Origin: Latilactobacillus graminis DSM 20719
GTDB taxonomy: Bacteria > Bacillota > Bacilli > Lactobacillales > Lactobacillaceae
Direction: 5' to 3'
Assembly (NCBI RefSeq): GCF_001436415.1
Contig: NZ_AYZB01000020.1
Coordinates: 1 to 64,000, forward strand
Length of the DNA stretch: 64,000 bases
Program-made: the position numbers and the translations under genes
Notes under the pieces: model-generated
What the model was told of the DNA's origin: nothing
Seen by the model: the letters and a program-made list of their open reading frames with translations, nothing else
The model's database searches: none
Part shown: in pieces, positions 1 through 8,894 of the stretch
Layout: each line of letters starts with the position of its first letter
How positions within the stretch are numbered: position 1 is the stretch's first letter

Positions 1-54
1 GCGCCGATAGTAGTTGGTGGGAAACTACCTGCGAGGATAGGACGTTGCCGCGCA
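1..54 (+). rRNA. rrf: 5S ribosomal RNA, 3' part
   Basis: The first bases match the 3' half of a Firmicutes 5S rRNA: the GCGCCGATAGTAG block, the stem with GGGAAACTACC, and the closing GATAGGACGTTGCC segment. The gene begins before the window. A T-rich hairpin follows directly, so this is the distal end of an rRNA operon. I see no tRNA gene after it. The exact 3' end is estimated to within a few bases. Confidence 0.9.
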
Positions 55-60
55 AATTTT

Positions 61-94
61 AAAAGGGTTGAGCCGAAAGGTTCAACCCTTTTTT
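61..94 (+). terminator. rRNA operon terminator
   Basis: AAAAGGGTTGA and TTCAACCCTTTTTT form a strong hairpin with a U tract a few bases after the 5S rRNA end. It closes the rRNA operon. Confidence 0.9.
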
Positions 95-96
95 GA

Positions 97-436
97 TAGA
101 TCTAGAGCATCCATGGGGAGCCTTACGCAGTATTTAGTTAGAAATCGACGCTTTTGGCTTGATCAACAGTCCACGACTGATGAGCCACTATTAACTTTTA
201 AACCACACAGTTTGCCAGATTATTACGTGCACACTCCTAAAGGATTAGAGCGATTAGCAATCCAAGGTGGTGGAAGTCGCTATGTTCACGGGGGTGCTAG
301 CTTGCAAGAGTTGATGATTCCATTAATAGTGATTAAGAATGATCGCCATGCGCAGCCCATTAAACAGGTTGATTTAGCTTTATCAAATTTCATTGAGTCT
401 TATCCAAATTCAGGCAATTTCGTTTGTACGTTTTGA
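97..436 (+). pseudogene. PglZ-domain (BREX) gene, C-terminal fragment
   Basis: An open frame directly after the rRNA terminator encodes about 110 residues matching the C-terminal part of PglZ-type alkaline phosphatase superfamily proteins. The recognisable block is TPKGLERLAIQGG followed by YVHGGASLQEL, which in PglZ carries a conserved His of the core. PglZ is the signature protein of BREX phage-defence systems and is normally several hundred residues long, so most of the protein is missing. There is no credible start: the frame runs back into the terminator. The remnant ends in a stop next to a transposase relic. I infer decay of a defence locus; family assignment is from motif memory only. 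Confidence 0.65.
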
Positions 437-439
437 GCT

Positions 440-765
440 TTGAGTACTGATAAGATGCGTAAATGCGGTGCTCAACCACGTAAATTAGTGTTGATGACCT
501 CTAAGACGAGGCCATGCTCTTTAATCAAAGCACGTTCATTTGATGATAGCACTTTAGGGTTGTTAGGATCAGCTTGTTTAATCCACTTAGTGACCGTTGA
601 AACACTGACATTATATTCTTTAGCCAGTGAGTTGGCCAAACGGCTAGTCTAACCTAAGTTAACAATCGACTCTTTAAATTCATTTGACTATTAATTGTCA
701 TAATAAAAAGCCCCTTTATGATGTATTATATCGAACAGTTTGTCCGTAATTCCATCATAGTGACC
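440..765 (-). mobile_element. IS3-family transposase relic (orfA remnant)
   Basis: Read on the minus strand, the segment around 470-660 encodes LAKEYNVSVSTVTKWIKQ followed by SSNERALIKE. This is the helix-turn-helix and the start of the leucine-zipper region of IS3-family OrfA. The frame is interrupted near 655 and shifts again after the ERALIKE block, so it cannot make a transposase. Upstream on the minus strand, a sequence with GGAATTACGGACAAAC resembles an IS3-type terminal repeat. No intact OrfB is present. The element sits between the PglZ fragment and an intact permease gene. Confidence 0.6.
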
Positions 766-768
766 AAA

Positions 769-792
769 GGCCAATACACTAGTGTATTGGCC
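769..792 (-). terminator. perfect 24-bp palindrome, likely terminator
   Basis: A 24-bp perfect palindrome (half-site GGCCAATACACT) lies just past the stop of the minus-strand EamA gene. It lacks a long U tract but sits where that gene's terminator belongs. Confidence 0.5.
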
Positions 793-800
793 TAATAAGG

Positions 801-1727
801 TTATGCTAACGGGTTTTCAGATGTTTTTTGATAGCGCTGCAAGATGTAGATTGCAAAGATCACTAAAATTGCCCCGCTCATTTCAACCCAACTGAAGTGG
901 GCGTGGAAAAAGATAATACTTAAAACAAATGTAATGACTGGTTGTACGGCATCGACAATGCTAATTACAGTTGATGGAGCGAAGTTTAAGCTGTGTAATA
1001 GGCAAAGGTATGCAAAGACGGTACCAATTAAAATAACAGCTAAAATTGCGATAATCCCAGAAGCGTTTAAATGTGGGGGTGCTTGCCAGAATGGTCGGTG
1101 GATATTGAAGAGTAATCCACTGATGAACATGCCCCAACCTAAAACAATAATTGGTGATTTTTCATTCACAATCGGCCTTGGTAAGACAACGTAGAAGGCT
1201 GCTGTGACACCTGATAAAATCCCCCAGATTAATGAGTTGAATGGAATTGTAAGTGTGTGGATATTACCTTTCGTAATTGAGAGAAAGACCCCGACTAGCG
1301 CAATTCCAAATGAAATAAGATCAATTCGATTGGGCCACTTGCGTAAGAAAGCAAGTGTTCCAATAACGATAAATAGTGGGCTTAGATATTGTAAAATAGT
1401 CGCTGCTGCAGCATTTCCAGTTTGAATACTCATGAAAAAAGTGTATTGATTCCCCATAATACCAAATAGAGCGTATGCGATTAGCCAAGCGGTTAAACGT
1501 TTGGACTTAAAAATGGAGAAAATATCTTGTTTGAACTTAATTGCCCCGATGAGTAATAAGATTAAGCCAGCGCCAAGGGTTCTAACGGATAGAAACCAAG
1601 TTGCAGGAATATTTTGTCCTTGCGAGATAAATTCTAAAATGGTACCTGAAACGCCCCAGAGTGCAGACGCCATTGTTGCCCAAAACATCCCTTTAGCGAT
1701 GTTTTGGGGCTTAACTTGATTTGTCAT
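801..1727 (-). CDS. EamA/DMT family permease
   Basis: A 308-residue hydrophobic protein with about ten predicted membrane segments and the two-fold EamA repeat of the drug/metabolite transporter superfamily. The first repeat begins near FWATMASALWGVSGTI; the second starts around residue 170 with SLIWGILSGVTAAFY. Family members export metabolites or amino acids, and the substrate cannot be read from sequence. An ATG four codons upstream (1739) is abutted by the AAGG motif, leaving no spacer. The ATG at 1727 is 11 nt from AAGGA and is preferred, though not certain. It stands alone, divergent from the ASST-family gene. Confidence 0.85.
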   Translation of the reverse strand: MTNQVKPQNIAKGMFWATMASALWGVSGTILEFISQGQNIPATWFLSVRTLGAGLILLLIGAIKFKQDIFSIFKSKRLTAWLIAYALFGIMGNQYTFFMSIQTGNAAAATILQYLSPLFIVIGTLAFLRKWPNRIDLISFGIALVGVFLSITKGNIHTLTIPFNSLIWGILSGVTAAFYVVLPRPIVNEKSPIIVLGWGMFISGLLFNIHRPFWQAPPHLNASGIIAILAVILIGTVFAYLCLLHSLNFAPSTVISIVDAVQPVITFVLSIIFFHAHFSWVEMSGAILVIFAIYILQRYQKTSENPLA

Positions 1728-1905
1728 TGCTGTAGCCATCCTTGTTATTTTTTTGTATACCCATAACTAACTATTATAGGCTAATTGAGCGTGTTATGCC
1801 ATTTTCATAGTACTATTTTTCCAAAAATATATTAATAATTAATCATAAAAAATTCATAAATACGCGGTACGATACTATTAATAATTAGTTTAAGAGGTAT
1901 TGTGG

Positions 1906-3582
1906 ATGAAACGTTGTCTGAAACAAGGAATTGTAGTGAGTATCGGCTTAGTGATCGGCAGTTTACTAATTTTCAAATTAATAGAGTATCGAGTCTTAGT
2001 TAGTAAAGATCGGTTGAGTACGGCTCAGATTATTAAAAATATTGGCAGTCAGACAATTGGAACGCGCCAAAATAGTCAACAGGCGCTGACGGATCAGTAT
2101 CAAAAACTCTTAAAGACTGACCAGTATTCAAAGACCAATCCGTACGTTAAGGTTAATCCATATGGGACGTCACCGTTAAGTGCGTTGGTCCTGTTTACGA
2201 CTGACGATATGACCAAAGTAACGGTAGAGGTGGTTGGGAAAACGAATAAGACAAGTATTAAAGGTTCGACTGAGCAGACTTATACTAAGCGACATGCGAT
2301 CTCTGTTTTAGGACTGTATGCTAATTATCGAAATCAGGTTCGCTTAACCATAACTGATAAAGCTGGCCACAAAACGGCTCAAATGCTCACGATTAAGACC
2401 GCTGCGTTACCCAAGGCCATTGCGGCGATGTCACTGAAGGTTAAAACTGCTGATAAAACAAAAATGGCAATCGGTGATAGCAGTTTAACGTTCTTAGTTC
2501 GTTCAACTCAATATCCAGTGGGTGTTGATGCGGACGGTGAGATTCGTTGGTATTCAACCAACTATGTGCAGCATATTTTTAAAGTTCTGCGGAATGGGCG
2601 CTTACTATATCTAACCAAACCGAATAATGCGGATCTAGTTTATAACGATTTAGTGGAAACCGATTTTATGGGGCGTGTTTACCGTGAATATCAATTCTCA
2701 CCAGAAACGCGCAATAATGAGTCAGCAAACAATAGAATTGAAACGACCATCATTCACCACGATGCAATCGAGCTACCTAATCACAATTTATTATTAACGG
2801 TATCAGATGGTAGCGCAAAATACATTGAAGATACGATGGTCGAGTTATCACGTAAGACCGGGAAAGTGGTCAAAGTTATCGATTTAAAGCGCCTTTTACC
2901 TGCTAAACTTTATCAGAACTATGATGCTACGAAACGTTCTGACGGTAAGCTTGATTGGTTTCACCAAAATGCAATCGATTATGATTCAAGTGATAATAGC
3001 ATTGTTATTTCAAGTCGTAATCAGGACTTAGTCATGAAACTTGATTATCAAACTGCTAAGATTAAGTGGATATTCAGTAGTAAACCGGTCAATCAATGGC
3101 CGATAAAGATGCGCAAACTATTACTCAAGCCGGCTGATAGCCAGACTACGTTTACTGGTGGGCAACATGCTGCTACAATCTGGACAACTGGTAAAGCTAA
3201 TCGGAAAAAACTAGTGTTATTTAATAACAACATCGCAGTTTCAAATGGCGATCAGAAGACGTCGGGCAAGTATTCTGAAGGGGTTAGCTATCTAATTGAT
3301 GAACAGGAGCGGACAATTAAAAAGACTTGGTCTTATGGGAAATCGTTAGGTAAAACATATTTTAGTAACGTTATTGGTAGTACGCGACAACTAGTAAACG
3401 GGAACTATTTAATTGACTTTGGTTATAACAACAGTGGCCGGACGAGTCATATTGTGGAAGTTAATCCGCAAACAAATCAAGAAGTCTATAACTTAACCTT
3501 CACCAAATTTACGCAAACTGGCTACGCCTATCGAGCAGAAAGATTCGCGCTCTATAATCAGAATTACCAATTTAAATTATGA
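1906..3582 (+). CDS. Arylsulfotransferase (ASST)-family protein
   Basis: A 558-residue protein with one N-terminal membrane anchor (residues ~8-28) and a large extracytoplasmic part. Residues ~90-180 form an all-beta N-terminal domain. The rest looks like the ASST beta-propeller, with HHDAIELPNHNLLL, DWFHQNAIDYD and NSIVISSRNQDLVMKLD. The histidines in these blocks match positions around the ASST active site. Family members transfer sulfate between phenols, but in lactobacilli the activity is unproven, so the function is open. A TTG at 1900 also opens the frame; AAGAGG at 1892-1897 is spaced 8 nt from ATG 1906, which decides the start. No obvious operon partner. Confidence 0.8.
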   Translation: MKRCLKQGIVVSIGLVIGSLLIFKLIEYRVLVSKDRLSTAQIIKNIGSQTIGTRQNSQQALTDQYQKLLKTDQYSKTNPYVKVNPYGTSPLSALVLFTTDDMTKVTVEVVGKTNKTSIKGSTEQTYTKRHAISVLGLYANYRNQVRLTITDKAGHKTAQMLTIKTAALPKAIAAMSLKVKTADKTKMAIGDSSLTFLVRSTQYPVGVDADGEIRWYSTNYVQHIFKVLRNGRLLYLTKPNNADLVYNDLVETDFMGRVYREYQFSPETRNNESANNRIETTIIHHDAIELPNHNLLLTVSDGSAKYIEDTMVELSRKTGKVVKVIDLKRLLPAKLYQNYDATKRSDGKLDWFHQNAIDYDSSDNSIVISSRNQDLVMKLDYQTAKIKWIFSSKPVNQWPIKMRKLLLKPADSQTTFTGGQHAATIWTTGKANRKKLVLFNNNIAVSNGDQKTSGKYSEGVSYLIDEQERTIKKTWSYGKSLGKTYFSNVIGSTRQLVNGNYLIDFGYNNSGRTSHIVEVNPQTNQEVYNLTFTKFTQTGYAYRAERFALYNQNYQFKL

Positions 3583-3673
3583 TTAATTCTTGAATAAAAG
3601 GCATCAAAGTCGCTTATCGATTTACATTCGTATATACTTATGGTAACGATATAAAATAGAAATGAGGGACGCG

Positions 3674-4510
3674 ATGCGCTTCGCCAATTTGAAACAGACG
3701 ATTATCCAGATGGGGTTAATACTGATCGCCTTAGAAATCATTGCAATTGGAATTCAACTTTTTTTTGCCCCCCATGAAGTGGCAGCTGGTGGAGCAACCG
3801 GTGTGGGGATTTTATTAGAGGAGTTAATGGGCTGGCAAATATCAACGGTGGTGTTAGTGATTAACATTGGGATGTTGATCCTGGCTTATTTGCTACTCGA
3901 TAAAAAAACGACGTTAAGAATTCTATTTGGCAGTTTTATGTTACCAGTTTGTTTAGCCTTAACGCCGCAGATGATGGTTGTAACGGACAAGCTTTTAGCG
4001 ATTACTATCGGGAGTGTTATCTACGCCGCCGGAGTTGCCTTGTTATATCGAATTGATGCGTCTAGTGGGGGCTCAACAGTACCACCATTGATTTTCAAGA
4101 AGTATTTCAATATAAAGCCGGCATTAAGTTTGTTGGTAGTTGATTTATTGGTTTGTTTTGCCAATGTCTTTGTTGCTGGTTTTGAAACTTTTATGCTGGC
4201 AACTTGTTCATCGATCTTAACACTGATTACGATGAATTATATTGAGACTGGATTAAACCGGAAAAAGGTACTTTATGTGATGAGTAACAAACAGTTATCC
4301 GCAATTAAGGCACATTTAATCGCAGAGGCTGATGTGGGAGTGACCATTTTTGATGTAACCGGGGGCTATTCAAACGACAATAAACAGATGTTAATGTTGG
4401 TTGTCGAGAATCAGGCTTATCAACATATTATTAATCGGATTCATGCGGTTGATCCACTGGCATTTACGATCGTTGCTAATGTGGCTGAGGTACGCGGAGG
4501 TAGTTTGTAG
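3674..4510 (+). CDS. YitT family membrane protein (DUF161/DUF2179)
   Basis: A 278-residue protein with five or six membrane segments in the first ~200 residues, including the typical AAGGATGVGILL and IDASSGGSTVPPL loops. A cytoplasmic C-terminal DUF2179-like domain (residues ~205-275) contains VTIFDVTGGYSN. YitT proteins are widespread in Firmicutes; their transport substrate is not established. An ATG at 3662 lies upstream in frame, but GAGGGA at 3664-3669 sits inside that extension and serves ATG 3674. The gene is monocistronic and converges on an MFS gene across a shared terminator. Confidence 0.85.
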   Translation: MRFANLKQTIIQMGLILIALEIIAIGIQLFFAPHEVAAGGATGVGILLEELMGWQISTVVLVINIGMLILAYLLLDKKTTLRILFGSFMLPVCLALTPQMMVVTDKLLAITIGSVIYAAGVALLYRIDASSGGSTVPPLIFKKYFNIKPALSLLVVDLLVCFANVFVAGFETFMLATCSSILTLITMNYIETGLNRKKVLYVMSNKQLSAIKAHLIAEADVGVTIFDVTGGYSNDNKQMLMLVVENQAYQHIINRIHAVDPLAFTIVANVAEVRGGSL

Positions 4511-4513
4511 GTG

Positions 4514-4552
4514 CAAAAAAGGCGAGACAGCATACGCGGTCTCGCCTTTTTG
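4514..4552. terminator. bidirectional terminator
   Basis: AAAAAGGCGAGAC pairs with GTCTCGCCTTTTT. It lies between the convergent YitT and MFS genes and can serve both strands. Confidence 0.85.
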
Positions 4553-4557
4553 GGCTG

Positions 4558-5781
4558 TTATGGCTGACTGAAGTAACGGCTAGCTTTTAGATTGGTGATG
4601 GTCAGCATCATGCAAAAACTGATTAAATATAAAATTGAAATAAAAAGCATAACGATCACTGTCGAATAATGATCGAGTAACCAGCCAATAATCATGCTTG
4701 AAAATCCCCCAATACAACGGCCAACATTCATAATGACATTATTAGCGGTTGCACGAACTTCAGATGGGTAGAGACGACTAACAACAGCACCGTAACCGGC
4801 AAACATTCCGTTGGAGAAATAGCCGGCGACTGCGCCAGCCAATAATAAAGCGCCCATGCTATTTGGAAGGGTGAGCACGTAAACACCCGCAGCTGAGGCG
4901 ATTAAGAAAGTGCCAAAGGCAAATCGAGGGCCACGGCGGTCTAAAATCCAGCCGAAGGTCAACATACCAGCTGACATACCGGCGATGGTGGCTAACATCC
5001 AAGTCGAAGATCCCGCAACGCTGAGATGCATTTGGCGTTGCATAATGGTCGGTAACCAATTCATCAAACCAAAGTAACCGGCGATTTGAACAATTGCCAT
5101 AACCATTAGGGCAGTCGTCTGATAAGCGAGCTGCGGCGTTTGGAAAAGTGCATGGATCTGGCCTTTTGAGTGATTTGTTTTGCTTATAAATAGTTTACTT
5201 TCGACTAAGTGATGACGGATAAAAAAAGTAATCGTGACTGGTAATAAGCCGAATAAAAATAATGCGTGCCAACCCAATTGTGGTAGCACCCAAGCGGCCA
5301 GCAAAGCGGCCAAAACTGCACCGCATTGTCCGGCAATTCCTACATAAGATGCCACGCGGCCGAGTTGCTTTTTAGGGAAAGACTCGGCTAAGACAGTCAT
5401 GCCAATGCCGTATTCCCCACCGGCACCAATCCCAGCTAAGAACCGGCAAAGGTAAATCATTGGTAGCGTATGGGCTAAAGACATGGCGGCCGTCGCAAAG
5501 GCAAAGATAAAAATAGTATAGGTGAAGGTTTTAATGCGCCCAATACGATCGGCCAAAACACCAAAAAAAACGCCACCTAACAACATACCGATATTGGTAA
5601 TTGTTGCGATTAATCCTGCCTGTGTCCCGGTGAGATGTAAATCAGCGATAATGGATGATAGTGTGAAAGACAAGAACATAACGTCCATGTTTTCAAGCCC
5701 AAATCCAGCGGTTGTCGAAGCGACAACCTTAGCCTGATAGGATGTTAATCGATGTTGGTCGTGTGCCGTGATAGGTTTCAT
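4558..5781 (-). CDS. MFS transporter (metabolite/H+ symporter type)
   Basis: A 407-residue, 12-segment major facilitator protein. The loop 2-3 signature is GVFFGVLADRIGRIKTF, and the second half repeats it as GWILDRRGPRFAFG. GLENMDVMFLSFTL at the first helix resembles the AAHS/sugar-phosphate branch, where an acidic residue in helix 1 is typical. It is probably a proton symporter for an organic acid or related metabolite; the exact substrate is unknown. GGAGG lies 11 nt before the ATG. It is transcribed alone towards the shared terminator. Confidence 0.85.
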   Translation of the reverse strand: MKPITAHDQHRLTSYQAKVVASTTAGFGLENMDVMFLSFTLSSIIADLHLTGTQAGLIATITNIGMLLGGVFFGVLADRIGRIKTFTYTIFIFAFATAAMSLAHTLPMIYLCRFLAGIGAGGEYGIGMTVLAESFPKKQLGRVASYVGIAGQCGAVLAALLAAWVLPQLGWHALFLFGLLPVTITFFIRHHLVESKLFISKTNHSKGQIHALFQTPQLAYQTTALMVMAIVQIAGYFGLMNWLPTIMQRQMHLSVAGSSTWMLATIAGMSAGMLTFGWILDRRGPRFAFGTFLIASAAGVYVLTLPNSMGALLLAGAVAGYFSNGMFAGYGAVVSRLYPSEVRATANNVIMNVGRCIGGFSSMIIGWLLDHYSTVIVMLFISILYLISFCMMLTITNLKASRYFSQP

Positions 5782-6037
5782 ATTCAGTTTTCCTCCAAAA
5801 AGGACGCTCGCAGTCGTCCCTTATTTTGTTCGAAACTAATCTTAGCATAGGGCAAATTTAGGTGCAAGCGGTAAGCGCTAGGCAAAAAATAATATCGGAA
5901 AAATTTCCTGGGAAATATGCTTACGAATGAGGGTGTTAACTTTGTTTTGCATAAAATGACTGTTCCTAATTTTTACGACCAACTTGACGTTTAATAGGCA
6001 CTTCGTCTTTATTATTATTGATGATAAAATAATTTTT

Positions 6038-6075
6038 AAAAGGGCCCTCACATCATTTGTGGAGGCCCTTTTTTG
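6038..6075 (-). terminator. terminator of the signal peptidase gene
   Basis: AAAAGGGCC and GGCCCTTTTT flank a hairpin right after the signal peptidase stop. The ~255 bp between this hairpin and the MFS start (5782-6037) hold no gene I can support. Confidence 0.85.
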
Positions 6076-6079
6076 ATAT

Positions 6080-6691
6080 TTAGTATACTTCAAATTTTGT
6101 GATTGGCCAGTAGCGGAGTTTAACGACGCCCTGAATCCCATTGAAAGCTTTTGAATCATCACTAACAAAGCCTACTGCGGCATACCGACTATCTTTTGAA
6201 ACAGTACGATTATCCCCCATGACGAAGTAGTGATGTGCGGGAACTGTTGCCCGGCCTAATACATCTTTCAAATCAAAATTAGATTTATTAGTTTTAGGAT
6301 TAAGTGTAAAGTAATTTGAGCCCTCTAGAAAGGTTGTTGGATCCTTTTTATACTGGTTTAAATAAGGTTCGCTGATTTTTTGATTATTAACGTAGAGTTG
6401 ATCCTTGTTGAAGCGCACTGTTTCACCTGGTAGGCCGATAATCCGTTTGATGTAGAATTCACCAGGTGAATCGGGAGCTTTAACAATGACAACGTCGCCG
6501 CGTTTTAGTTTTGTATGTCGCAACGCAATAACCCGATCATACTGAGTGAAGTTCGGTTGCATTGATGGTCCAAATATTTGTTCATTAGCAATCACAAATG
6601 TTAATAGTAATTGAGCAATTCCGACCATTACGGCTGCTAATAGAACGATTTGTATGGTTGATTTCCAAAACTCTTTTGCTTTAGCTGACAT
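6080..6691 (-). CDS. lepB: Signal peptidase I
   Basis: A 203-residue type I signal peptidase with one N-terminal membrane anchor (~residues 12-32). The catalytic Ser is in FGPSMQPNF and the general-base Lys is in FYIKRIIGLPGE; the C-terminal box MGDNRTVSKDSR is also present. It removes signal peptides from secreted precursors at the outer face of the membrane, which fits the many exported proteins in this window. Two ATGs are possible. The first (6700) overlaps the AAGGATG ribosome site, so the one at 6691 with an 8-nt spacer is preferred. Monocistronic. Confidence 0.93.
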   Translation of the reverse strand: MSAKAKEFWKSTIQIVLLAAVMVGIAQLLLTFVIANEQIFGPSMQPNFTQYDRVIALRHTKLKRGDVVIVKAPDSPGEFYIKRIIGLPGETVRFNKDQLYVNNQKISEPYLNQYKKDPTTFLEGSNYFTLNPKTNKSNFDLKDVLGRATVPAHHYFVMGDNRTVSKDSRYAAVGFVSDDSKAFNGIQGVVKLRYWPITKFEVY

Positions 6692-6894
6692 ATTGCACAT
6701 CCTTACAATTCAATAGTTTTATTGTACTACAATTAATTGGTAGATGACAACTAGATTGTGTAGTTCCTTAACTATTTAAATTTAACTGCATTTGATGTGT
6801 ATAAGGTGATTCACATGCTAAGTAGCATTTATCATAGGAAAAGGTTCGTGGTATACTAAAGGAGATTATTTTATAAGAAAAGTGAGTTTAACCG

Positions 6895-7572
6895 ATGGCG
6901 AATTTATTAATTGTACGACACGGAGAAAGTTTGGCCAATCAATTGAATACTTATACCGGGTGGTCCGATGTACCACTGACTACACTCGGACGCCAGCAAG
7001 CACGCCGCGTGGGTCAACAAATTCAAGCAACCGGCATTCAATTTAGTCATGTGCACACTTCGTTATTGAAACGTGCAATTTTGACTAGCTATATTATTTT
7101 AGATGTAACTGATCAATTAGCGATACCGATGACTAAAAGTTGGCGGCTGAATGAACGGCATTATGGGGCACTGCGTGGATTGGATAAAGAAAAAACACGG
7201 GCTGTGTTTGGTGTGCCACAAGTGGCACGTTGGCGCCGAAGTTATACCGCCGTTCCGCCATTGTTGACGACTTTTTCACAGGCCCGGCGGTATCGGTACA
7301 TCGCGCCGAATAGCCGGCCACGCGGCGAGAGCCTTGCCCAAGCTGAACAACGTTTATTACCTTATTGGCAAGATCAAGTGGTGCCCGGCTTGTTGGCAGG
7401 ACAAGATCAATTGATTGTGGCACATGGATCCACCTTACGGGCGCTGATCAAGATCATTGAGCAAATTTCAGACCAAGATATTGATGGTGTAGAAGTTGAA
7501 AATGGTGAAGCATTGTATTATCGTTTTGATAGTAAAATGAAAGTTAGCGAAAAACGCCGGTTAACGGATTAA
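6895..7572 (+). CDS. gpm: 2,3-bisphosphoglycerate-dependent phosphoglycerate mutase-like protein
   Basis: A 225-residue histidine phosphatase superfamily protein of the dPGM type. The phospho-acceptor motif is LIVRHGES at residues 4-11, followed by NTYTGWSDVPLT. RLNERHYGALRGLDK carries the catalytic Glu and substrate-binding residues, and VAHGSTLRAL the second histidine. It would interconvert 3- and 2-phosphoglycerate in glycolysis. Lactobacilli often carry several dPGM-like paralogues, and the sequence after residue 90 diverges from the most conserved GpmA pattern. It may therefore be a paralogue rather than the main glycolytic enzyme. Confidence 0.8.
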   Translation: MANLLIVRHGESLANQLNTYTGWSDVPLTTLGRQQARRVGQQIQATGIQFSHVHTSLLKRAILTSYIILDVTDQLAIPMTKSWRLNERHYGALRGLDKEKTRAVFGVPQVARWRRSYTAVPPLLTTFSQARRYRYIAPNSRPRGESLAQAEQRLLPYWQDQVVPGLLAGQDQLIVAHGSTLRALIKIIEQISDQDIDGVEVENGEALYYRFDSKMKVSEKRRLTD

Positions 7573-7596
7573 ATAATTGAACTTAAAAAATGATGG

Positions 7597-7631
7597 AAAA
7601 AAAGCAGCTGGCCAATTGGCTAGCTGCTTTT
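7597..7631. terminator. bidirectional terminator
   Basis: AAAGCAGCT(GG)CCAATTGG(CT)AGCTGCTTTT forms a long hairpin between the convergent mutase and VanZ genes, with A and T tracts on both sides. Confidence 0.85.
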
Positions 7632-7634
7632 AAT

Positions 7635-8213
7635 TTATCGGTTGAAATGGTGTTGTGCAAGCGACCAAAGGCCAAATCCAACCAAGCAACCGAGCCAATT
7701 GAGCAAAAGGTCACTAATCGCAAAGGTTCCTAAATAGAACGCAAATTGGAGCGTTTCAATCCCTAAAATAGTTAAAAATGCAATGATATTGGTTTCAAGA
7801 AAGGAAGCCCTTAGATGATATAAACCACCTAACGGGATGAAATAAAGTACATTCAGTAGAGCTTCAAGTAAAATCTTGCGATCCGGTTGAATGAAATCAA
7901 ACGGATTTAAACTGATTGCATGGTAAACATCGGCCTTAGTAAACAAGACAATGAATAGCAAAAGTAAATAAACACTGTAGACGAGATAGCCGTAGATCGG
8001 TGAAATTTGCCGGCGATTCCACTGGACCCATCCTAACCAGAAGGTTAAAGTTAAAAAGAGAATTAAGAAAACAGTTGTTGCTGGAAAACGAGCCATAACC
8101 CGGGTTAAGCGCGGATAATTATAAAGCGTTGGTAAGACAATGTGTCGTACAAAATAGTGACTGATGAGGTAGGCGATAATCCCAGTGAGAACATATTCAA
8201 TTGTTTTGCGCAT
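7635..8213 (-). CDS. VanZ family membrane protein
   Basis: A 192-residue protein with five predicted membrane segments. The VanZ-like core runs from about residue 95 to 185, with NVLYFIPLGGLYHL, IETLQF and DLLLNWLGCLVGF. VanZ of glycopeptide operons gives low-level teicoplanin resistance, but most members of the family have no defined role. It starts 21 nt after the MarR-type regulator upstream, so the two are probably one transcript and the regulator may control it. Confidence 0.8.
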   Translation of the reverse strand: MRKTIEYVLTGIIAYLISHYFVRHIVLPTLYNYPRLTRVMARFPATTVFLILFLTLTFWLGWVQWNRRQISPIYGYLVYSVYLLLLFIVLFTKADVYHAISLNPFDFIQPDRKILLEALLNVLYFIPLGGLYHLRASFLETNIIAFLTILGIETLQFAFYLGTFAISDLLLNWLGCLVGFGLWSLAQHHFNR

Positions 8214-8234
8214 AGGGGTGACCTTTCGAAAGAA

Positions 8235-8717
8235 TTATAGTTTAGTTTGGGATCGGCGTTTGTTAAACTCAGACATAAAATCAAAGTTTTGTGTATCAGA
8301 GAGTGTTGTTTCTAATTTATTTAAGAGTTCATTGAGGGCTTGTTGTTCTTGGTGGGTTAAGCTGCCAAATAAGGTTTCGGTGAATTCGTCGTGGCCGTCG
8401 AGCGCTTCTGTTAAAATGGTCCGGCCAGTAGCGGTGATGAAAACATGTGTGATGCGCCGATCATGATCATCTGATTGGCGCTCAATGTAGTGCTTTGCTG
8501 CCAATTTATGTAAACACTCAGACAGGGATGAAGGTCGGATATCGAGACGCTCAGCTAATACTCTTTGGATTTGGCCATTTTCTGAATTGAGTTGCTTTAG
8601 AATCCGAATTTGGCTGACTGAGCGATGATCTGTAGAAAACTGCATACCATAGTAATGGCGATAACGATGAATCACTTGATTGAAGGTTTTGAAAAGCTCG
8701 TTGGACAGCTCTGACAT
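8235..8717 (-). CDS. MarR family transcriptional regulator
   Basis: A 160-residue winged-helix protein. The DNA-binding region is at residues ~45-95: VLAERLDIRPSSLSECLHKL is the recognition helix area, and DDHDRRITHVFITATGR is the wing with the conserved DxR motif. N- and C-terminal helices would form the dimer interface. It is first in a two-gene unit with the VanZ protein. AAGGAG precedes the ATG. The effector and targets are unknown; self-regulation is likely by analogy with the family. Confidence 0.88.
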   Translation of the reverse strand: MSELSNELFKTFNQVIHRYRHYYGMQFSTDHRSVSQIRILKQLNSENGQIQRVLAERLDIRPSSLSECLHKLAAKHYIERQSDDHDRRITHVFITATGRTILTEALDGHDEFTETLFGSLTHQEQQALNELLNKLETTLSDTQNFDFMSEFNKRRSQTKL

Positions 8718-8894
8718 GAAAACTCCTTAGAAAGCTGAATTTTATGATGCAAATATGGGTATCATACGCCAATTCAAAAAGTGGAGCAAGTTTGCTCGGA
8801 ATTTTCTAACTTTTTTGTGAATAAAAGCATAAAATAAAAATGGTTAGAACTGATTTAGTTCTAACCACCGTTGTTAAAGGAATCGATTGGCGTA

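Noticed and set aside
5860..5876. cre-like sequence TGCAAGCGGTAAGC upstream of the MFS gene
   Set aside because: It fails the last two conserved positions of the cre consensus, so it is weaker than the 54206 site and not called.
5878..6168. 96-residue minus-strand frame between the MFS and signal peptidase genes
   Set aside because: It overlaps the signal peptidase gene and its terminator, has no ribosome site, and its composition is that of a shadow frame.
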